Of a stretch of DNA of 11,740 nucleotides, positions 1-7,694 are shown piece by piece. Each line of letters begins with the position of its first letter. The first letter of the stretch is position 1. The stretch spans positions 1 through 11,740 of the forward strand of contig JACETJ010000030.1 in the NCBI GenBank assembly GCA_013911345.1. The letters run 5' to 3'. Made by a program: the position numbers and the translations under genes. Source of the stretch: Congregibacter sp. (lineage in GTDB: Bacteria; Pseudomonadota; Gammaproteobacteria; Pseudomonadales; Halieaceae). Below the pieces are notes generated by a model, which was not told the DNA's origin, ran no database searches, and saw only the letters and a program-made list of their open reading frames with translations.

Positions 1-405
1 CGCGAAAACTTTGGTTGCGGATCGAGTCGTGAGCATGCGGCGTGGGCGATGGACGACTTCGGTTTTCGGGCTGTGATTGCACCGAGTTTTGCCGATATTT
101 TTCGATCCAACGCACTGAAAAATGGCATCTTGCCCGTGGCCTTGTCCCAGGTTCAGGTGAATGCGCTATTTGAAGCGCTTCATGCTGAGGTCGGGTACAG
201 CCTGACCGTTGACCTTGAGACCTGCACGGTTGCGTTGCCCAACGGCGAGACATGGGCTTTCGAGGTCGATGCGTTTCGACGGGACTGTCTATTGAAAGGG
301 CTCGATGATATTGGCATTACGCTTGAGCGCGCGGAGGCCATTAAAACATTTGAACGCCAGCATCGGGATCGCTTCCCATGGGTGTTCGAGGATATTGCAC
401 TGTGA
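1..405 (+). CDS. leuD: 3-isopropylmalate dehydratase small subunit, C-terminal part (5' end outside window)
   Basis: LeuD pairs with LeuC to form isopropylmalate isomerase, the aconitase-family enzyme that interconverts 2- and 3-isopropylmalate in cytoplasmic leucine synthesis. The frame is open from the first base and gives the last 134 residues of a protein usually a little over 200 long. It begins inside the hallmark motif [12 protein letters not shown], followed by conserved [20 protein letters not shown] and NALKNGILP segments of the swivel domain. An internal ATG at 49 is not the real start, because conserved sequence lies upstream of it. The TGA stop overlaps the GTG of leuB (GTGA), so the two are probably translated in a coupled way. 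LeuC is expected just upstream of the window. Identification is firm; only the true start is missing. Confidence 0.96.
   Translation, partial: RENFGCGSSREHAAWAMDDFGFRAVIAPSFADIFRSNALKNGILPVALSQVQVNALFEALHAEVGYSLTVDLETCTVALPNGETWAFEVDAFRRDCLLKGLDDIGITLERAEAIKTFERQHRDRFPWVFEDIAL
388..392 (+). promoter_or_regulatory. Ribosome binding site deciding the leuB start
   Basis: GAGGA lies 9 nt before the GTG at 402, inside the end of leuD. It supports that GTG over an upstream in-frame ATG at 378, which would add eight residues not expected in LeuB. Confidence 0.6.
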
Positions 406-1517
406 CACGGAGCGTGCTGCTTCTCCCCGGTGACGGAATCGGACCAGAAGTGGTGTCTGAAGCCAGGCGGGTGCTCGAGTCGGTCAGTGAGCGGTTTGCT
501 CTTAAATTGGTATTCACTGAAGGCAATCTCGGTGGGATAGCGATCGATCTCGAGGGGCAAGCCTATCCGGAATCGACGCGGGCATTGGCGCACAACGCCG
601 ATGCGATTTTGCTCGGTGCCGTGGGCGGCCCCAAGTGGGACGGGCTGCCAGCGTCTGATCGCCCTGAGCGAGGGTTGCTGGCGATTCGATCAGATCTGGA
701 TTTGTTTTGTAACTATCGCCCGGCGCTACTTTTTCCAGAGTTGGCGGCAGCCTCGAGCCTGCGATCAGAACTGGTGTCGGGACTCGATATACTCATTGTC
801 CGAGAGTTGACTGGCGGTATTTATTTCGGAGAGCCCAGAGGCATCACCGCCAAGGCCGATGGTGTCCGCGAGGGTTTCAATACGGACCGCTATGACGAGA
901 CAGAAATCCGCCGCATTGGGCGTCTCGCATTTGAGGCGGCCCGCCGGCGCAATGGTCGTCTTTGTTCCGTGGATAAGGCGAATGTGCTGGAAGTCACCAT
1001 GCTATGGCGCGAGACCATGGAAGCCTTGAGTGCGGAGTACCCTGACGTCTCCTTGTCTCACATGTATGTCGACAATGCGGCCATGCAGCTGGTTCGCCAG
1101 CCGAAGCAGTTTGATGTGCTGGTAACAGGCAACCTCTTTGGTGACATTTTGTCCGATATTGCGGCCATGCTGACCGGTTCGATCGGCATGCTGCCCTCAG
1201 CGTCGCTCAACGCCGAATCAAGAGGGCTGTATGAACCCGTTCACGGATCGGCGCCTGATATTGCGGGCGAGGACAAAGCCAATCCTCTCGCCACCATTTT
1301 ATCCGCGGCCATGGCATTGCGTTACTCGCTGAATGCAGCAGACGCTGCCGACGCGATTGAGCGGGCTGTTGCAGCGGTATTGGCGCAAGGCCTTGTCACT
1401 GCCGATTTGGCGGCAGATGATCAAAAAGCCACACCTGTCGGAACACGGGCGATGGGGGACGCGGTGGTGTCTGCCCTGCAAGCTCAGACAAAGGGGAGTT
1501 CTGATGAAGCCCGTTAA
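402..1517 (+). CDS. leuB: 3-isopropylmalate dehydrogenase
   Basis: LeuB oxidises and decarboxylates 3-isopropylmalate to 2-oxoisocaproate with NAD+ and a divalent metal, the third leucine-specific step. From the GTG at 402 the protein has 371 residues, normal for the family. It opens with the beta-strand and loop [12 protein letters not shown]. Substrate arginines are visible at about 96, 106 and 134 ([15 protein letters not shown]), with Tyr141 and Lys192 in VDKANVLE. The metal-binding aspartates are Asp224 (YVDNAAMQL), Asp248 and Asp252 ([13 protein letters not shown]). The NAD-binding stretch [18 protein letters not shown] follows. The gene overlaps leuD by 4 nt and asd by 14 nt, consistent with one transcript. 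The frame is intact with all key residues present. Confidence 0.97.
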   Translation: MTRSVLLLPGDGIGPEVVSEARRVLESVSERFALKLVFTEGNLGGIAIDLEGQAYPESTRALAHNADAILLGAVGGPKWDGLPASDRPERGLLAIRSDLDLFCNYRPALLFPELAAASSLRSELVSGLDILIVRELTGGIYFGEPRGITAKADGVREGFNTDRYDETEIRRIGRLAFEAARRRNGRLCSVDKANVLEVTMLWRETMEALSAEYPDVSLSHMYVDNAAMQLVRQPKQFDVLVTGNLFGDILSDIAAMLTGSIGMLPSASLNAESRGLYEPVHGSAPDIAGEDKANPLATILSAAMALRYSLNAADAADAIERAVAAVLAQGLVTADLAADDQKATPVGTRAMGDAVVSALQAQTKGSSDEAR

Positions 1518-2523
1518 TGTAGCTGTTGTTGGCGCCACCGGCGCGGTCGGTGAGGCGATGATCGAGATTCTTGAGTCGCGTGAGTTTCCGGTCGATACCC
1601 TTTATCCACTGGCATCCAGCCGCTCGGTTGGGAAGTCGGTGCAATTCCGAGGGAAGCATCATAGCGTTCAGGATCTGAGCACCTTCGACTTTTCTAAGAC
1701 CCCCATCGGCTTGTTTTCGGCAGGGGGCGACATCAGTGCTGAGTTTGCACCAATCGCCGCGGCGGCGGGATGTATTGTGATCGACAATACCTCGCACTTC
1801 AGGCGCGATAACGACATACCGTTAGTGATTCCTGAGGTCAATCGCCGGGCGATAGAGGGGTACACGCAGCGAGGCATTATCGCCAATCCAAATTGCTCCA
1901 CGATTGGCATGCTGGTGGCCTTAAAACCTTTGTATGACGCAGTCGGTATCGAGCGTATCAATGTTGCCACTTATCAGGCAGTGAGCGGCACTGGTAAGGG
2001 GGCCATTGAGGAGTTGGCCGGTCAGACGGCTCGCTTGCTCAATGGCAAGGCGCCGGAGCCTGAGGTTTATTCCAAGCAAATTGCTTTTAACGTCCTGCCG
2101 CATATCGATCAGTTTCAGGAAAACGGCTACACCCGCGAAGAGATGAAGATGGTGTGGGAAACACAGAAAATTCTGGACGACCCGAATATTTTGGTGAATC
2201 CCACTTGCGTTCGGGTCCCTGTTTTCTTCGGGCACGCTGAAGCCGTGCATATTGAAACTAGCGAGCCGATCACCGCTGAAAGGGCGACAGCGTTGCTCGA
2301 AGCGGCCGAGGGCGTCGTGGTCCTTGATGACCGCGAAGACGGCGGCTACCCCACGCCCGTAACCGAGGCGGCCGGTGCGGACCCGGTATTTGTGGGCAGG
2401 GTTCGTGCAGATATTTCACATCCAAGAGGCTTGAATCTTTGGGTGGTGGCTGACAACGTACGTAAAGGAGCTGCTCTGAACAGTGTGCAGATCGCAGAAG
2501 TGCTGCTGTCTGAGTATCTCTGA
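1504..2523 (+). CDS. asd: Aspartate-semialdehyde dehydrogenase (class II type)
   Basis: Asd reduces L-4-aspartyl phosphate to aspartate semialdehyde with NADPH, the branch point to lysine/diaminopimelate, threonine and methionine. The start at 1504 follows a strong AAGGGGAG site (1491-1498) and gives 339 residues. The N-terminal nucleotide loop is [14 protein letters not shown]. The catalytic Cys131 sits in NPNCSTIGM, Gln158 in [11 protein letters not shown], and the substrate Arg237 and His244 in [15 protein letters not shown]. These mark an active enzyme, not the Cys-lacking USG-type paralogue. The [12 protein letters not shown] style and length place it with the class II (Gram-positive-like) enzymes rather than the E. 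coli type. Pseudomonas often carries both types in tandem here; this window has only this one. The start lies within the end of leuB, suggesting translational coupling. Confidence 0.95.
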   Translation: MKPVNVAVVGATGAVGEAMIEILESREFPVDTLYPLASSRSVGKSVQFRGKHHSVQDLSTFDFSKTPIGLFSAGGDISAEFAPIAAAAGCIVIDNTSHFRRDNDIPLVIPEVNRRAIEGYTQRGIIANPNCSTIGMLVALKPLYDAVGIERINVATYQAVSGTGKGAIEELAGQTARLLNGKAPEPEVYSKQIAFNVLPHIDQFQENGYTREEMKMVWETQKILDDPNILVNPTCVRVPVFFGHAEAVHIETSEPITAERATALLEAAEGVVVLDDREDGGYPTPVTEAAGADPVFVGRVRADISHPRGLNLWVVADNVRKGAALNSVQIAEVLLSEYL

Positions 2524-2540
2524 TTAGTTTCGTGACGTTG

Positions 2541-2582
2541 GGCCCTTATGTGAGGCACGCCAAGGAATGGCGGCGGAGGGCC
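2541..2582 (+). other. Possible nested hairpin in the asd-fimV gap
   Basis: The 99-nt gap 2524-2622 contains GGCCCT (2541-2546) able to pair with AGGGCC (2577-2582). Inside it CGCC (2558-2561) can pair with GGCG (2569-2572) around a 7-nt loop. No T-run follows, so it does not look like an intrinsic terminator. It could be an mRNA structure that separates asd from fimV or shape the fimV leader, or it may be chance in GC-rich sequence. No convincing -35/-10 pair was seen in the gap. Confidence 0.25.
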
Positions 2583-2622
2583 TGTGACAGCCAGACCACG
2601 GGAAGGTAAAGGCGACGAGCCC

Positions 2623-4959
2623 ATGAAAATACATCCGATATTTGCCGTTGCTGTTTTAGCGACGGCTGCCGCACCCCCACACAGCTGGGCCCTAGGTCTT
2701 GGTGAATTAACACTCTTCTCTTATCTCAACGAGCCTTTTCGTGCCCAGGTTGAGTTGCTAGAGGCGGACGCTCTTGACAACAGCGATGTGCATGTCGATC
2801 TGGCTTCTGGTACTGAGTTTGAGCGTCTGGGTGTCTCTCGTGAATTTTTCCTCACACGTATCGATTTCGAGGTTGAATCAGATGAATCGGGCCGCCGTGT
2901 TGTGCTCACGACAGAGGCGCCCCTGCGCGAGCCTTATCTTGATTTCGTTATTGAGGCCCGTTGGCCAGACGGTCGTTTGTTACGCGAATACACGGTATTG
3001 ATTGACTTGCCTCCCAGACAGAGCGCCTCCGCATCAAAAGCGGGTGATGCTGAGAGTCAAATGGTTGCCGCAGAGGCCGCTGAGCCGCGAGTGGTTGACG
3101 ATACGACTGACCCTCCTGCGTGGCAGGGTGACGGTGTCGCAGTGTCAACGCGGCCTGCTCCCGGTGGCGAATACCTGGTTACCAATAACGACACTCTGTG
3201 GAGAATTGCTTCCGAGGGTGCTGTAGACGGAGTCTCTATAGAGCAAACGATGCTGGAGATCGTCGCGGCGAACCCTGCCGCTTTTCAAGGCGGCAATATT
3301 AATGGCTTGAAGTCGGGTTACGTACTGCAAATTCCTGGGCCTGAGGATGTCCAGGTAGATCTTGCTACCGCGCTTGGCGAGGTTTCGATGCAGAATGAGG
3401 AATGGCAACAAGGTGTCTCGAGGGCCGCTCAGGGCCTGACGCTGGTTGCGGATAGCCTGCCTGATGATGATGTTTTGGCGATCGAGTTGGACGCAACGAG
3501 CGATGCGGTAACGGACTCGGCGGACCCGGATGCGGTTGGTGAGGGGGCGGGAACCGACGCTGCTGCGGAGCCAACTGGCTCGATAAATAGTGTGGAGTTA
3601 GAAGCATTAAGTGCAACGGTGGCTCGCTTGCAGTCCAGCATTCAGGATCTAGAAGCCCAGCTCGCCGAGCGAGACGGGGAGCTGGCCGCTCTGCGCGCCG
3701 CCGTCGTTCGGCAACCATCGGACGCATCGCCCCCGATTGTCATAGAGACAGCAGCTTCTCCCATGGCGACGCCTGTCACGAACAGTCAATCGTTACCCTT
3801 ATGGCCTTTTCTGTTGGGCGTGTTCGTTTTGTTAGGGGGTGTCGGCGCGATTATTTGGCGCCGCCAGCGGGCGACTGGCACCACGGCGGAGTATAAGATC
3901 GCAGAGGATAGTATTGCGGTGCAAGGTGACGAAGAGACGGCGACCTCACGCTTGTCAGATCCGCAAATCATGGCGTCAAAAGCGGTTGAAGAGGCTCAGA
4001 TCTATATTGCTTACGGGCGCACTGACCAGGCCGTTGAAGTGCTGAGCGACGCACTCGTCGAGGGCTTGTCGTCACCAACGCTGAATATGTGCCTGCTCGA
4101 GTGCTACGTGGAGCTGGAGCAGTATGCTGAGGCAGGCGCACTGTTGAGTCGACTTGAGAAGGCTGAGAGCCCTGAATTGCTTTTACGCGCACGACAGATG
4201 CTGCTTGATGCAGGTGTGACGCTCACCCCTAGCTCGAAAAGCGGAGTGGACGCCAGTCAGGATGAGGTGGTGGTCGATTCGGGGGAGGCCTCTGTTCTGA
4301 GTGAGTTTTCCTTCTCCACTGATCCGACATTCGATCTACGAGATGAGCCGGCGCACGAGGGTGAGACAGACGCAGAAGAGAATGACGCATTTTCCGGTGA
4401 TGAAGCGATTGAAGCTGACGGCCGTCTTGAAGCGCGCTTTGCCGCAGCCGCGGGTGGCGACGAGATAACCGCGCGCGTGCCGGATGATTTGCCGCTGGAG
4501 GCGGCGGCACTTGATGCGGGCGCGGATCTCTCCGCTGAGCCCGATTTGTCGATGGAAGCGCCAGCTGACGTATCCGATGAGGGGCAGGGTCAGTCATTGA
4601 GCTCGTTTGCGGCAGATGAGCAGGACCTCATGGACGATGCAATGGCGGATCTTTCCGACGCGGGCGATGTCCCGAGCGACAATAGTGACTTGCCATCTAC
4701 GTCAGGTCTCAGCCTCGCGCCGATGGACGACAATGTCGATTTGTCAGACGCAGACTCTGCGGAGAAGGCTGCCGCCGACGAGTCGATCTACGGCGCTGAG
4801 ACAGATCCTATCGATAGTAAGCTGGACCTTGCGCGCGCCTACATCGACATGGGCGATGAGGAGGGTGCTAGACCTGTGCTGATGGACGTCATCAAGGAGG
4901 GTGATCTGGCACAGCAGGCAGAAGCGCGAGAGCTGTTGTTGCGTCTAGAGGCTCCGTGA
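2623..4959 (+). CDS. fimV: FimV-like polar LysM/TPR inner-membrane protein
   Basis: FimV-family proteins bind peptidoglycan and act as polar hubs; in Pseudomonas aeruginosa FimV is needed for type IV pilus assembly, twitching and CyaB-dependent cAMP signalling. I chose the ATG at 2623 (778 residues) because it begins a clear signal peptide, MKIHPIFAVAVLATAAA, with cleavage expected after SWA (residue 23), just before the family-typical LGLGELTLFSYLNEPF. An in-frame GTG at 2584 would spoil this signal. Then come the periplasmic N-terminal domain, a LysM motif at about 183-239 (EYLVTNNDTLWRIA to YVLQIPG), a coiled coil at about 324-361, one membrane helix at about 393-412 followed by RRQR, and a TPR-like cytoplasmic part at about 445-526. 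A long acidic Asp/Glu/Ser/Ala linker leads to the conserved C-terminal FimV domain (about 728-778). No other pilus gene is in view, so a role in twitching is inferred only from the family. Confidence 0.92.
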   Translation: MKIHPIFAVAVLATAAAPPHSWALGLGELTLFSYLNEPFRAQVELLEADALDNSDVHVDLASGTEFERLGVSREFFLTRIDFEVESDESGRRVVLTTEAPLREPYLDFVIEARWPDGRLLREYTVLIDLPPRQSASASKAGDAESQMVAAEAAEPRVVDDTTDPPAWQGDGVAVSTRPAPGGEYLVTNNDTLWRIASEGAVDGVSIEQTMLEIVAANPAAFQGGNINGLKSGYVLQIPGPEDVQVDLATALGEVSMQNEEWQQGVSRAAQGLTLVADSLPDDDVLAIELDATSDAVTDSADPDAVGEGAGTDAAAEPTGSINSVELEALSATVARLQSSIQDLEAQLAERDGELAALRAAVVRQPSDASPPIVIETAASPMATPVTNSQSLPLWPFLLGVFVLLGGVGAIIWRRQRATGTTAEYKIAEDSIAVQGDEETATSRLSDPQIMASKAVEEAQIYIAYGRTDQAVEVLSDALVEGLSSPTLNMCLLECYVELEQYAEAGALLSRLEKAESPELLLRARQMLLDAGVTLTPSSKSGVDASQDEVVVDSGEASVLSEFSFSTDPTFDLRDEPAHEGETDAEENDAFSGDEAIEADGRLEARFAAAAGGDEITARVPDDLPLEAAALDAGADLSAEPDLSMEAPADVSDEGQGQSLSSFAADEQDLMDDAMADLSDAGDVPSDNSDLPSTSGLSLAPMDDNVDLSDADSAEKAAADESIYGAETDPIDSKLDLARAYIDMGDEEGARPVLMDVIKEGDLAQQAEARELLLRLEAP

Positions 4960-4966
4960 TTCATTG
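4948..4966 (+). promoter_or_regulatory. Weak ribosome binding site and TTG start of truA
   Basis: GAGG (4948-4951) precedes TTG (4964-4966) by 12 nt, longer than ideal spacing. Together with the rare start codon this suggests low or coupled translation initiation for truA. Confidence 0.45.
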
Positions 4967-5794
4967 AGGTTCTCAGATGCACCCCTCGCCCCGGGTAGTC
5001 GTGTTGCGGCGAGGATTGAATACCACGGCGGGCACTACCACGGTTGGCAAGCTCAACCCCACCTGAGTGTCCCCACGGTGCAGGAGGCGCTTGAAGCAGC
5101 ATTGGGCGAGATTTCTGGTGAGCCGATCCGAACAACCTGCGCGGGGCGGACCGATACTGGCGTCCACGGTTTTGCGCAGGTCGTGCATTTTGACGATCCC
5201 GTTGGCAGAAGTCTCAAGGCATGGGTGATGGGCACGAATCGACATCTGCCCCCGGATATCAGGGTCCATTGGGCGAAAGGCGTCAGTAATGCGTTTCATG
5301 CGCGCTTCAGCGCAACGGCAAGACGTTATCGCTACGTCATCTGCAATACCCCAACCCGGCCTGCGCTATTGAGCGGCATGGTTAGTTGGTGGCGGCACTC
5401 GCTCGACATCGAGCTCATGAGCCAAGCGGCCATCAGTCTTATAGGCGAGAGGGATTTCAGCGCATTTCGCGCCGCTTCGTGTCAGGCCTCCTCAGCCAAT
5501 CGTTGCGTGACGTCGTGTGAAGTGACCCGTCGCGGGGATTACGTGATCATAGATATCACCGCTAACGCCTTCCTGCACCACATGGTGAGAAATATTGTGG
5601 GTTCATTGCTCAGCGTCGGATCACAATCGGAGTCAGTTCGGTGGTTTGAGCAGGTTCTGGAGGGCCGCGATCGCACCAAGGCTGCCGAAACGGCGCCGGC
5701 CGAAGGGTTGTACCTTGTCTCTGTCGCTTACCCTGATGAGTTTGCTCTGCCCGCGACACCCGACGGTCCCACCTTGCTCGAAGCCAGACTGTGA
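4964..5794 (+). CDS. truA: tRNA pseudouridine(38-40) synthase TruA
   Basis: TruA converts uridines 38, 39 and 40 of the tRNA anticodon stem-loop to pseudouridine. The 276-residue product matches the usual length. The catalytic Asp is Asp64 in AGRTDTGVHGFAQV. Other conserved blocks are EYHGGHYHGWQ near the N-terminus, ARRYRYVICN, GERDFSAFRAASCQ and FLHHMVRNIVGSLL. The only usable in-frame start is TTG at 4964: the frame closes upstream at TAG 4946-4948, and no ATG or GTG occurs before the conserved core. A GAGG at 4948-4951 lies 12 nt upstream, a weak site. The gene begins 4 nt after fimV, so it probably depends on fimV transcription and perhaps coupled translation. This fimV-truA pairing is common in Pseudomonas-like genomes. 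Confidence 0.96.
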   Translation: MRFSDAPLAPGSRVAARIEYHGGHYHGWQAQPHLSVPTVQEALEAALGEISGEPIRTTCAGRTDTGVHGFAQVVHFDDPVGRSLKAWVMGTNRHLPPDIRVHWAKGVSNAFHARFSATARRYRYVICNTPTRPALLSGMVSWWRHSLDIELMSQAAISLIGERDFSAFRAASCQASSANRCVTSCEVTRRGDYVIIDITANAFLHHMVRNIVGSLLSVGSQSESVRWFEQVLEGRDRTKAAETAPAEGLYLVSVAYPDEFALPATPDGPTLLEARL

Positions 5795-5806
5795 GCGCCT
5801 CGATAC

Positions 5807-5815
5807 TGCTAGAAT
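5807..5815 (+). promoter_or_regulatory. Possible extended -10 promoter before trpF
   Basis: The 46-nt gap between truA and trpF contains TGCTAGAAT, matching the extended -10 form TGn plus a hexamer one base from TATAAT. No good -35 is found at 16-18 nt upstream (GACTGT at the 17-nt position). It could give trpFBA an independent promoter, but the motif is short and may be chance. I see no trp leader peptide, attenuator or obvious operator. Confidence 0.3.
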
Positions 5816-5840
5816 AGAGCTTTTGGACCAGAGGTAGGCT

Positions 5841-6470
5841 GTGCGCATCAAAATATGCGGCATTACGAGGCCGGAGGATGCGGAGCTTGCTCTGAGATTG
5901 GGAGCCGACACGATTGGCTGCGTGTTTCACGCAGACAGCGTCAGGGCTGTCAGTGACCAAGCGGCTCGTGAAATTCGCAGTGTGGTGGGCGATTCCGCGA
6001 CGATGGTGGGTCTGTTTGTCGACCCGGAGGCGCCGGCGGTTGAGGCCGTGCTCGATCGCGTTGAAGTGGATGTATTGCAGTTTCATGGCAGAGAGTCTCC
6101 CGAGTTTTGCGAGCAGTTTGCTCGGCCCTATCTGAAGGCGGTAGCCATGACTGCGGATGTCGACTTGGCTGCAATAGACCAAGCCTACGGGAGTGGGCTC
6201 GGGTTGGTGCTCGACAGCGCACATGGTGGTCAGTTCGGCGGCAGCGGGCAACGGTTTGATTGGAGCTGGGTGGGCCAGGGGCTCGGTCGTCGATTGATGC
6301 TGGCGGGCGGACTCACGGCCGAGAATGTCGCCGAAGCCATCGCGCGGGTTCAGCCGGCAGCGGTGGATGTCAGTAGTGGTGTAGAGAAAGAAAAAGGCGA
6401 GAAGGACGAGGGGCGCCTGAGGGCGTTCATTGAGGCTGCTCAAGCGGCCATGACGGATGATGAATTATGA
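5841..6470 (+). CDS. trpF: Phosphoribosylanthranilate isomerase
   Basis: TrpF carries out the Amadori rearrangement of phosphoribosylanthranilate to CdRP in tryptophan synthesis. The product is a 209-residue single-domain TIM barrel. The start is GTG at 5841, preceded by a good GAGGTAGG site (5831-5838). The catalytic Cys6 lies in [11 protein letters not shown] and the catalytic Asp125 in [15 protein letters not shown]. Other family blocks are [30 protein letters not shown] and the phosphate-binding VDVSSGVE. The last codons overlap trpB by ATGA, which points to coupled translation. The C-terminus has a charged stretch, [10 protein letters not shown], in the usual place of a conserved lysine-rich loop. 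Everything expected of an active enzyme is present. Confidence 0.96.
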   Translation: MRIKICGITRPEDAELALRLGADTIGCVFHADSVRAVSDQAAREIRSVVGDSATMVGLFVDPEAPAVEAVLDRVEVDVLQFHGRESPEFCEQFARPYLKAVAMTADVDLAAIDQAYGSGLGLVLDSAHGGQFGGSGQRFDWSWVGQGLGRRLMLAGGLTAENVAEAIARVQPAAVDVSSGVEKEKGEKDEGRLRAFIEAAQAAMTDDEL

Positions 6471-7687
6471 ACAGTGAAGTAACTCCTGAATTATTTGCTT
6501 CGATGCCCGATGCGGATGGCCGCTTTGGGCGTTTCGGCGGCAAGTTCGTGGCCGAGACGCTGATGTCTGCACTATCTGATCTTGAGGCGTTGTATTGCCG
6601 CCTGAGCGAAGACAAGGCCTTTCAGCAAGAGTTTGACCAAGACTTGGCGCATTACGTCGGCCGGCCTTCACCGCTTTATGAAGCGTCCCGATTGTCTGAC
6701 GCCATTGGTGGCGGACGGATTCTCCTAAAACGCGAGGACCTCAATCACACGGGCGCCCACAAAGTGAACAACACCATTGGGCAGGCGCTTCTCGCCAAGC
6801 ATATGGGTAAGAAGCGGGTGATAGCCGAGACCGGGGCAGGCCAGCACGGCGTCGCCAGTGCGACGGTCGCGGCGCGACTCGGGCTTGAATGTCACGTCTT
6901 CATGGGCGAAGAGGATATCCGCAGGCAGTCCCTGAATGTGTATCGCATGAAGCTGCTTGGCGCTCATGTGGTTTCTGTTACTTCTGGATCGCGCACACTC
7001 AAGGATGCGATGAACGAGGCGATGAGGGACTGGGTCACCAATGTCGACGATACGTTTTACATTATCGGGACTGTTGCCGGACCGCATCCTTATCCGATGC
7101 TTGTCCGCGATTTCCAGAGCGTGATTGGTCGTGAAGCGCGAGCGCAATGCCTAGCTCAGTACGATAAGTTGCCCGACGCCCTGGTGGCTTGCGTGGGAGG
7201 CGGCTCCAACGCAATCGGTCTGTTTCATCCGTTTCTTCAGGATAAAGAAGTCGCCATGTACGGCGTTGAGGCGGGCGGCAAAGGCCTCGATACCGGACAG
7301 CACGCTGCGCCGTTGTCTGTGGGAACCCCGGGGGTGTTACATGGCAATCGCACCTACCTAATGCAGGACGACGACGGACAGATTCTTGAGACGCACTCGG
7401 TCTCGGCAGGCCTGGATTATCCAGGTGTGGGTCCAGAGCATGCGTGGCTCAAAGATATTGGCCGGGTCCAGTACGTCGCTGCCAATGACGATGAGTCGCT
7501 GGCGGCCTTTCATCGCCTGACGCGCGTCGAAGGAATCATGCCTGCGCTGGAGACGGCGCATGCCATGGCGCATGCGGAGAAGCTTGCTGCGCAAATGTCA
7601 CCGGACCAGCATATCGTGGTGAATCTCTCTGGGCGCGGAGACAAAGATATCCTGACCGTTGCGGCCCTCGACGGCATAGAGGTCTGA
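6467..7687 (+). CDS. trpB: Tryptophan synthase beta subunit
   Basis: TrpB condenses indole, channelled from TrpA, with serine to give tryptophan, using pyridoxal phosphate. The 406-residue protein is standard TrpB1 length. The PLP Lys is Lys99 in [11 protein letters not shown], and the general acid/base Glu121 lies in [11 protein letters not shown]; both are shifted by exactly 12 from Salmonella Lys87 and Glu109. The phosphate-binding loop is VGGGSNAIG, and LSGRGDKD occurs near the C-terminus. The N-terminal [16 protein letters not shown] is the usual opening. No strong ribosome site precedes the ATG, which overlaps the trpF stop, so translation is probably coupled to trpF. trpA follows after 7 nt, as needed for balanced alpha2-beta2 assembly. 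Confidence 0.98.
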   Translation: MNSEVTPELFASMPDADGRFGRFGGKFVAETLMSALSDLEALYCRLSEDKAFQQEFDQDLAHYVGRPSPLYEASRLSDAIGGGRILLKREDLNHTGAHKVNNTIGQALLAKHMGKKRVIAETGAGQHGVASATVAARLGLECHVFMGEEDIRRQSLNVYRMKLLGAHVVSVTSGSRTLKDAMNEAMRDWVTNVDDTFYIIGTVAGPHPYPMLVRDFQSVIGREARAQCLAQYDKLPDALVACVGGGSNAIGLFHPFLQDKEVAMYGVEAGGKGLDTGQHAAPLSVGTPGVLHGNRTYLMQDDDGQILETHSVSAGLDYPGVGPEHAWLKDIGRVQYVAANDDESLAAFHRLTRVEGIMPALETAHAMAHAEKLAAQMSPDQHIVVNLSGRGDKDILTVAALDGIEV

Positions 7688-7694
7688 GTCCGAT

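Noticed and set aside
378..401. Upstream ATG for leuB
   Set aside because: The eight extra residues are not family-like, and the GTG at 402 has better spacing from GAGGA and the typical GTGA overlap.
1333..1503. N-terminal extension of asd into leuB
   Set aside because: The extra 57 residues are the out-of-frame shadow of leuB; the ATG at 1504 has a strong ribosome site and starts directly at the nucleotide-binding fold.
2554..2573. GGCACG before fimV as a possible sigma-54 promoter
   Set aside because: The required GC at the -12 element, ten bases after the GG, is absent.
2584..2622. Upstream GTG for fimV
   Set aside because: It would place 13 charged residues before a clear signal peptide that starts at the ATG at 2623.
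4229..4597. Minus-strand open frame within the fimV acidic linker
   Set aside because: It is a compositional shadow of the acidic, low-complexity coding strand; its product is Pro/Arg/His-rich with no start context.
5610..6443. A 277-codon open frame on the minus strand across the truA end and most of trpF
   Set aside because: It lies antisense to two clearly conserved genes, its translation is rich in Arg, Pro and His with no recognisable domain, and long antisense frames are common in GC-rich coding DNA.
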